Below, in pieces: positions 62,028 through 64,000 of a stretch of 64,000 nt of DNA (the first letter of the stretch is position 1; each line of letters opens with the position of its first letter). The notes under the pieces were generated by a model. The model was given only the letters and a program-made list of their open reading frames with translations. It had not been told where the DNA came from and searched no databases. This DNA is from DASQZK01 sp963809925. Its GTDB lineage: Bacteria; Bacteroidota; Bacteroidia; Bacteroidales; GCA-2748055. The stretch spans positions 186,001 through 250,000 of the forward strand of contig CAWELH010000002.1 in NCBI GenBank assembly GCA_963809925.1, read 5' to 3'. Made by a program: the position numbers and the translations under genes.

Positions 62028-63796
62028 GGATCCGGAGGTAAAATAAAACCATTGGGCAAGTATGGCGGTATATGGGTTGAATCAGAACCATAATGTCTTA
62101 GCATTTCTCTCAGAAGCATCGAATAAATAGCCTCATGGCGAATAGCGCTCCCCTGACCAGATATCAGCAATCCACCGTTAAACCCGTATTGTTTAAAACT
62201 ACGGATAAGCAGGCTGTCTTTTGAAATAATATGTACCTGGGTCATAAAATCAGCAACATCAGGACTGAGAACCGGTGGCTGATGGTCGCCGATGATCAGG
62301 TAAAGTGCATTTTCAGTCTGTTCTGATTTAATAAACTGTGTAAATACCTGCAAATCATAGCAAACTGCCTTTCCGTAATCACGAACTGCAGGTTTTTTAA
62401 AGAAAGCCGATGACTGCACTATACTGTCGTAACCACCGCTAAGTGACCGCCAATCTGTCACAATTGAATCAGGGCAGTAAAAAGGATTGTGGGAGTTCTG
62501 ATTAATAAAAAAAAGGACATGAGGCTGTTTGTTATCTTTCCGGATAGTTTCCCTGGCAAGAGCAAGGGAATACTGGTCAGGCGGGGATGGCCCAAAACCA
62601 TAAAGCTTGCCATGGTATCCAAAGTCATCAAAATTTATCCATCGGTCTATGCCATAGAAGTTGCCATACAAACTCAAAGGAATTTCGGGCCCCGATTGCT
62701 CATTGATCGCATTTAAACGATAACTGTAATAGCCCTGCTTCCTTAAATAGTTGATCAGATGAGGATATTTTGGTGAATCCGGGTTCCTGAGGAGCCCAAG
62801 GTAGGTTCCCTGGTTCCGGACATCAAAACCATACAAAACTGAGGTATAACTAATCCATGATCCTCCACCCGATACCGGCGAAACACTGAAATCCGAAGCT
62901 GAAAAGTAACCCGAAGCTGACAAAACACTATCGCAGTATTCAAGGCAACTGAAATAGCCCGGCCGTAGCATGTCATTATCATACAGGACTTTTCCATACG
63001 ATTCGAAAAATAGCAGATATACGTCCGGTTTTTTATTCAGCATGAAGCTGTTATAATCATTTATCGTTAAGAGTCGTTCAAAATCAAGATGCCTCAGGTT
63101 ATTCCTGGCATCCATCGAAAGTGTGATGTTGTCAATGATCTCGGCAAAACTCATATGGAAGGTCTGGGATGCGCTGAAAGTAGTGCCCGATTTGATGACA
63201 TTTATCAGGAAAAGAAATGCCACGACAAAGATGCCGGCTTTTGACAGCCAGCTGAAATGCACTTCAATTGATTTGCGGATGAGGACATGAAACAGTCTGA
63301 CAAAAAAATAACCTGTAATCGCCGTGAGAAAAAGAAGTAAACTCAGTTTTGCGATGTAATACTTCCCCATGTTTTGGATGCCCAGGCCAAGAAGGTAAAG
63401 ATCGTTATACAAAATAGGCTTAACACGGTAAAGTTTGAACATGACCGCGGTGTAAACCATGAATATCAAAACGACAAAGTAATAGATGCCGGCAACCCTG
63501 CTAAATAGATTGATGTTGATCCTGTTTTTGAAAATCCTGGCTGCCAGCACAATAAGTGCCAGATCAACACTCAATCTGAACACGTCATAATTATTCCGGA
63601 TAAAAAAAGATTTAAATCTTTCATACATCGTTCCCGACAGAAAATTCTCGAAAGGAAAAAAATGGCTCGTTCCGCTTTCCAAAATGTAACGAGGCATAAA
63701 CAAAACACAATTCAGAATAAGGAACAATATCCAGAACAGGATTTCAGTGCGCCGGCTGCGGAGAACTCGCATCAAAATGGGTTTTCTAACTAACAT
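62024..63796 (-). CDS. LTA-synthase-like phosphotransferase/sulfatase-fold membrane protein
   Basis: 590 residues. Five membrane helices occupy residues 20-215, followed by a periplasmic alkaline-phosphatase-superfamily domain (about 255-570). Motifs: KPDVYLLFFESYG, SGGGSWISYTSVLYG (a Ser at the nucleophile position), FINQNSHNPF and IGDHQPP with the metal-binding Asp-His. This is the plan of LtaS, OpgB and related phosphoglycerol or phosphoethanolamine transferases. It would place phospho-alcohol groups on a surface or periplasmic glycan. It is coupled to the CDP-alcohol enzyme downstream, so a shared head group is likely. Confidence 0.85.
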   Translation of the reverse strand: MLVRKPILMRVLRSRRTEILFWILFLILNCVLFMPRYILESGTSHFFPFENFLSGTMYERFKSFFIRNNYDVFRLSVDLALIVLAARIFKNRININLFSRVAGIYYFVVLIFMVYTAVMFKLYRVKPILYNDLYLLGLGIQNMGKYYIAKLSLLLFLTAITGYFFVRLFHVLIRKSIEVHFSWLSKAGIFVVAFLFLINVIKSGTTFSASQTFHMSFAEIIDNITLSMDARNNLRHLDFERLLTINDYNSFMLNKKPDVYLLFFESYGKVLYDNDMLRPGYFSCLEYCDSVLSASGYFSASDFSVSPVSGGGSWISYTSVLYGFDVRNQGTYLGLLRNPDSPKYPHLINYLRKQGYYSYRLNAINEQSGPEIPLSLYGNFYGIDRWINFDDFGYHGKLYGFGPSPPDQYSLALARETIRKDNKQPHVLFFINQNSHNPFYCPDSIVTDWRSLSGGYDSIVQSSAFFKKPAVRDYGKAVCYDLQVFTQFIKSEQTENALYLIIGDHQPPVLSPDVADFMTQVHIISKDSLLIRSFKQYGFNGGLLISGQGSAIRHEAIYSMLLREMLRHYGSDSTHIPPYLPNGFILPPDP

Positions 63797-63856
63797 TTCC
63801 TGCTATCCGTTTGTTTTACAAATAAATTCCGAAGCGCCCTTATACTGCAAGCCCTC

Positions 63857-64000
63857 ATGAAAATAGCCTCCTTAACCAGGGAAAGACTCTGGAAACTCCT
63901 TTTACTACTCAGGACCCGGATACGACAGACAAATGGGTCCATCCACACTGTAAGAATCCAATGTTCAGACCGGAATTTCAACATTGACATTAACCCTTCA
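63857..64000 (+). CDS. Start of a divergent gene, possibly an acyltransferase
   Basis: From the ATG at 63857 the plus strand is open to the window end: 48 residues with a basic helix (SLTRERLWKLLLLLRTRIRQ) and then HTVRIQCSDRNFNIDIN. The alternation of Val/Ile with Asn/Asp in the second part resembles the first coil of left-handed beta-helix (hexapeptide) acyltransferases, but this is too short to be certain. It diverges from the LTA-synthase-like gene with 60 bases between. The opposing minus-strand frame over the same bases is less protein-like. Confidence 0.45.
   Translation, partial: MKIASLTRERLWKLLLLLRTRIRQTNGSIHTVRIQCSDRNFNIDINPS

Noticed and set aside
63790..63990. Minus-strand frame of 66 codons overlapping the LTA-synthase-like start
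   Set aside because: It overlaps the neighbouring gene, lacks family features, and the opposite strand encodes a more convincing N-terminus from 63857.
1..64000. Defence island, phage or integrative element
   Set aside because: No restriction, toxin-antitoxin, retron, CBASS, integrase or structural phage gene was recognised on either strand.

Overview
The window reads as a chromosome segment of a Bacteroidota species, probably a free-living or gut-associated polysaccharide degrader. The evidence is a SusC/SusD pair behind an ECF sigma factor and a FecR anti-sigma factor, a type IX secretion (T9SS) sorting domain, many lipoproteins with carbohydrate-active domains, and several promoters of the Bacteroidota TAnnTTTG type next to gene starts. 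Genus and species cannot be read from the sequence. No rRNA, tRNA, CRISPR array, phage, transposase or recognisable defence system was found.

Layout. 1-6.2 kb: end of a redoxin gene, an ABC-2 exporter pair, a GH5-like lipoprotein, an unknown membrane protein and a GNAT-nitrilase fusion. 6.2-8.1 kb: a small acidic protein with an exonuclease-X-like N-terminus, a truncated NADP oxidoreductase, and empty DNA. 8.1-15.3 kb: a membrane-anchored spermidine-synthase-like protein, then GH78 and GH20 enzymes sharing a TAATG overlap. 15.5-22.3 kb (minus strand): a heavy-metal RND efflux operon (TolC, CusA/CzcA, adaptor) with a His-rich small protein and a membrane protein. 22.5-36.8 kb: alpha/beta hydrolase, GH2, a radical SAM enzyme, a CE7 esterase fusion, a Tat-exported metallophosphoesterase, peptidase T, an M3 peptidase and a triple rhodanese protein. 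36.8-37.7 kb: a composite non-coding repeat element bounded by inverted octamer arrays.

37.7-60 kb is the core polysaccharide utilisation locus. On the minus strand, sigma factor, FecR, SusC and SusD are followed by a terminator and then a sulfatase with its own candidate promoter. Around them lie a duplicated SGNH-like protein, a GH78 rhamnosidase, a PL11 rhamnogalacturonan lyase, a T9SS-secreted esterase broken by a 2-bp insertion, and a GH43 enzyme with discoidin and FN3 domains. PL11, GH78, GH2, GH43 and esterases together suggest rhamnogalacturonan I or a similar acetylated rhamnose-rich polysaccharide; the sulfatase leaves a sulfated rhamnan possible. 60-64 kb: an orphan lipoprotein, a CDP-alcohol phosphotransferase coupled to an LTA-synthase-like phosphotransferase, and the start of a divergent gene.

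Most unusual items: a possible antisense small RNA over the susC leader, the octamer-repeat element that runs into the 3' ends of both flanking genes, the duplicated SGNH-like protein whose first copy has lost its catalytic residues, the frameshifted T9SS esterase, and a possible leaderless His-rich protein in the metal-efflux cluster. All calls come from reading the sequence; no database search was run.
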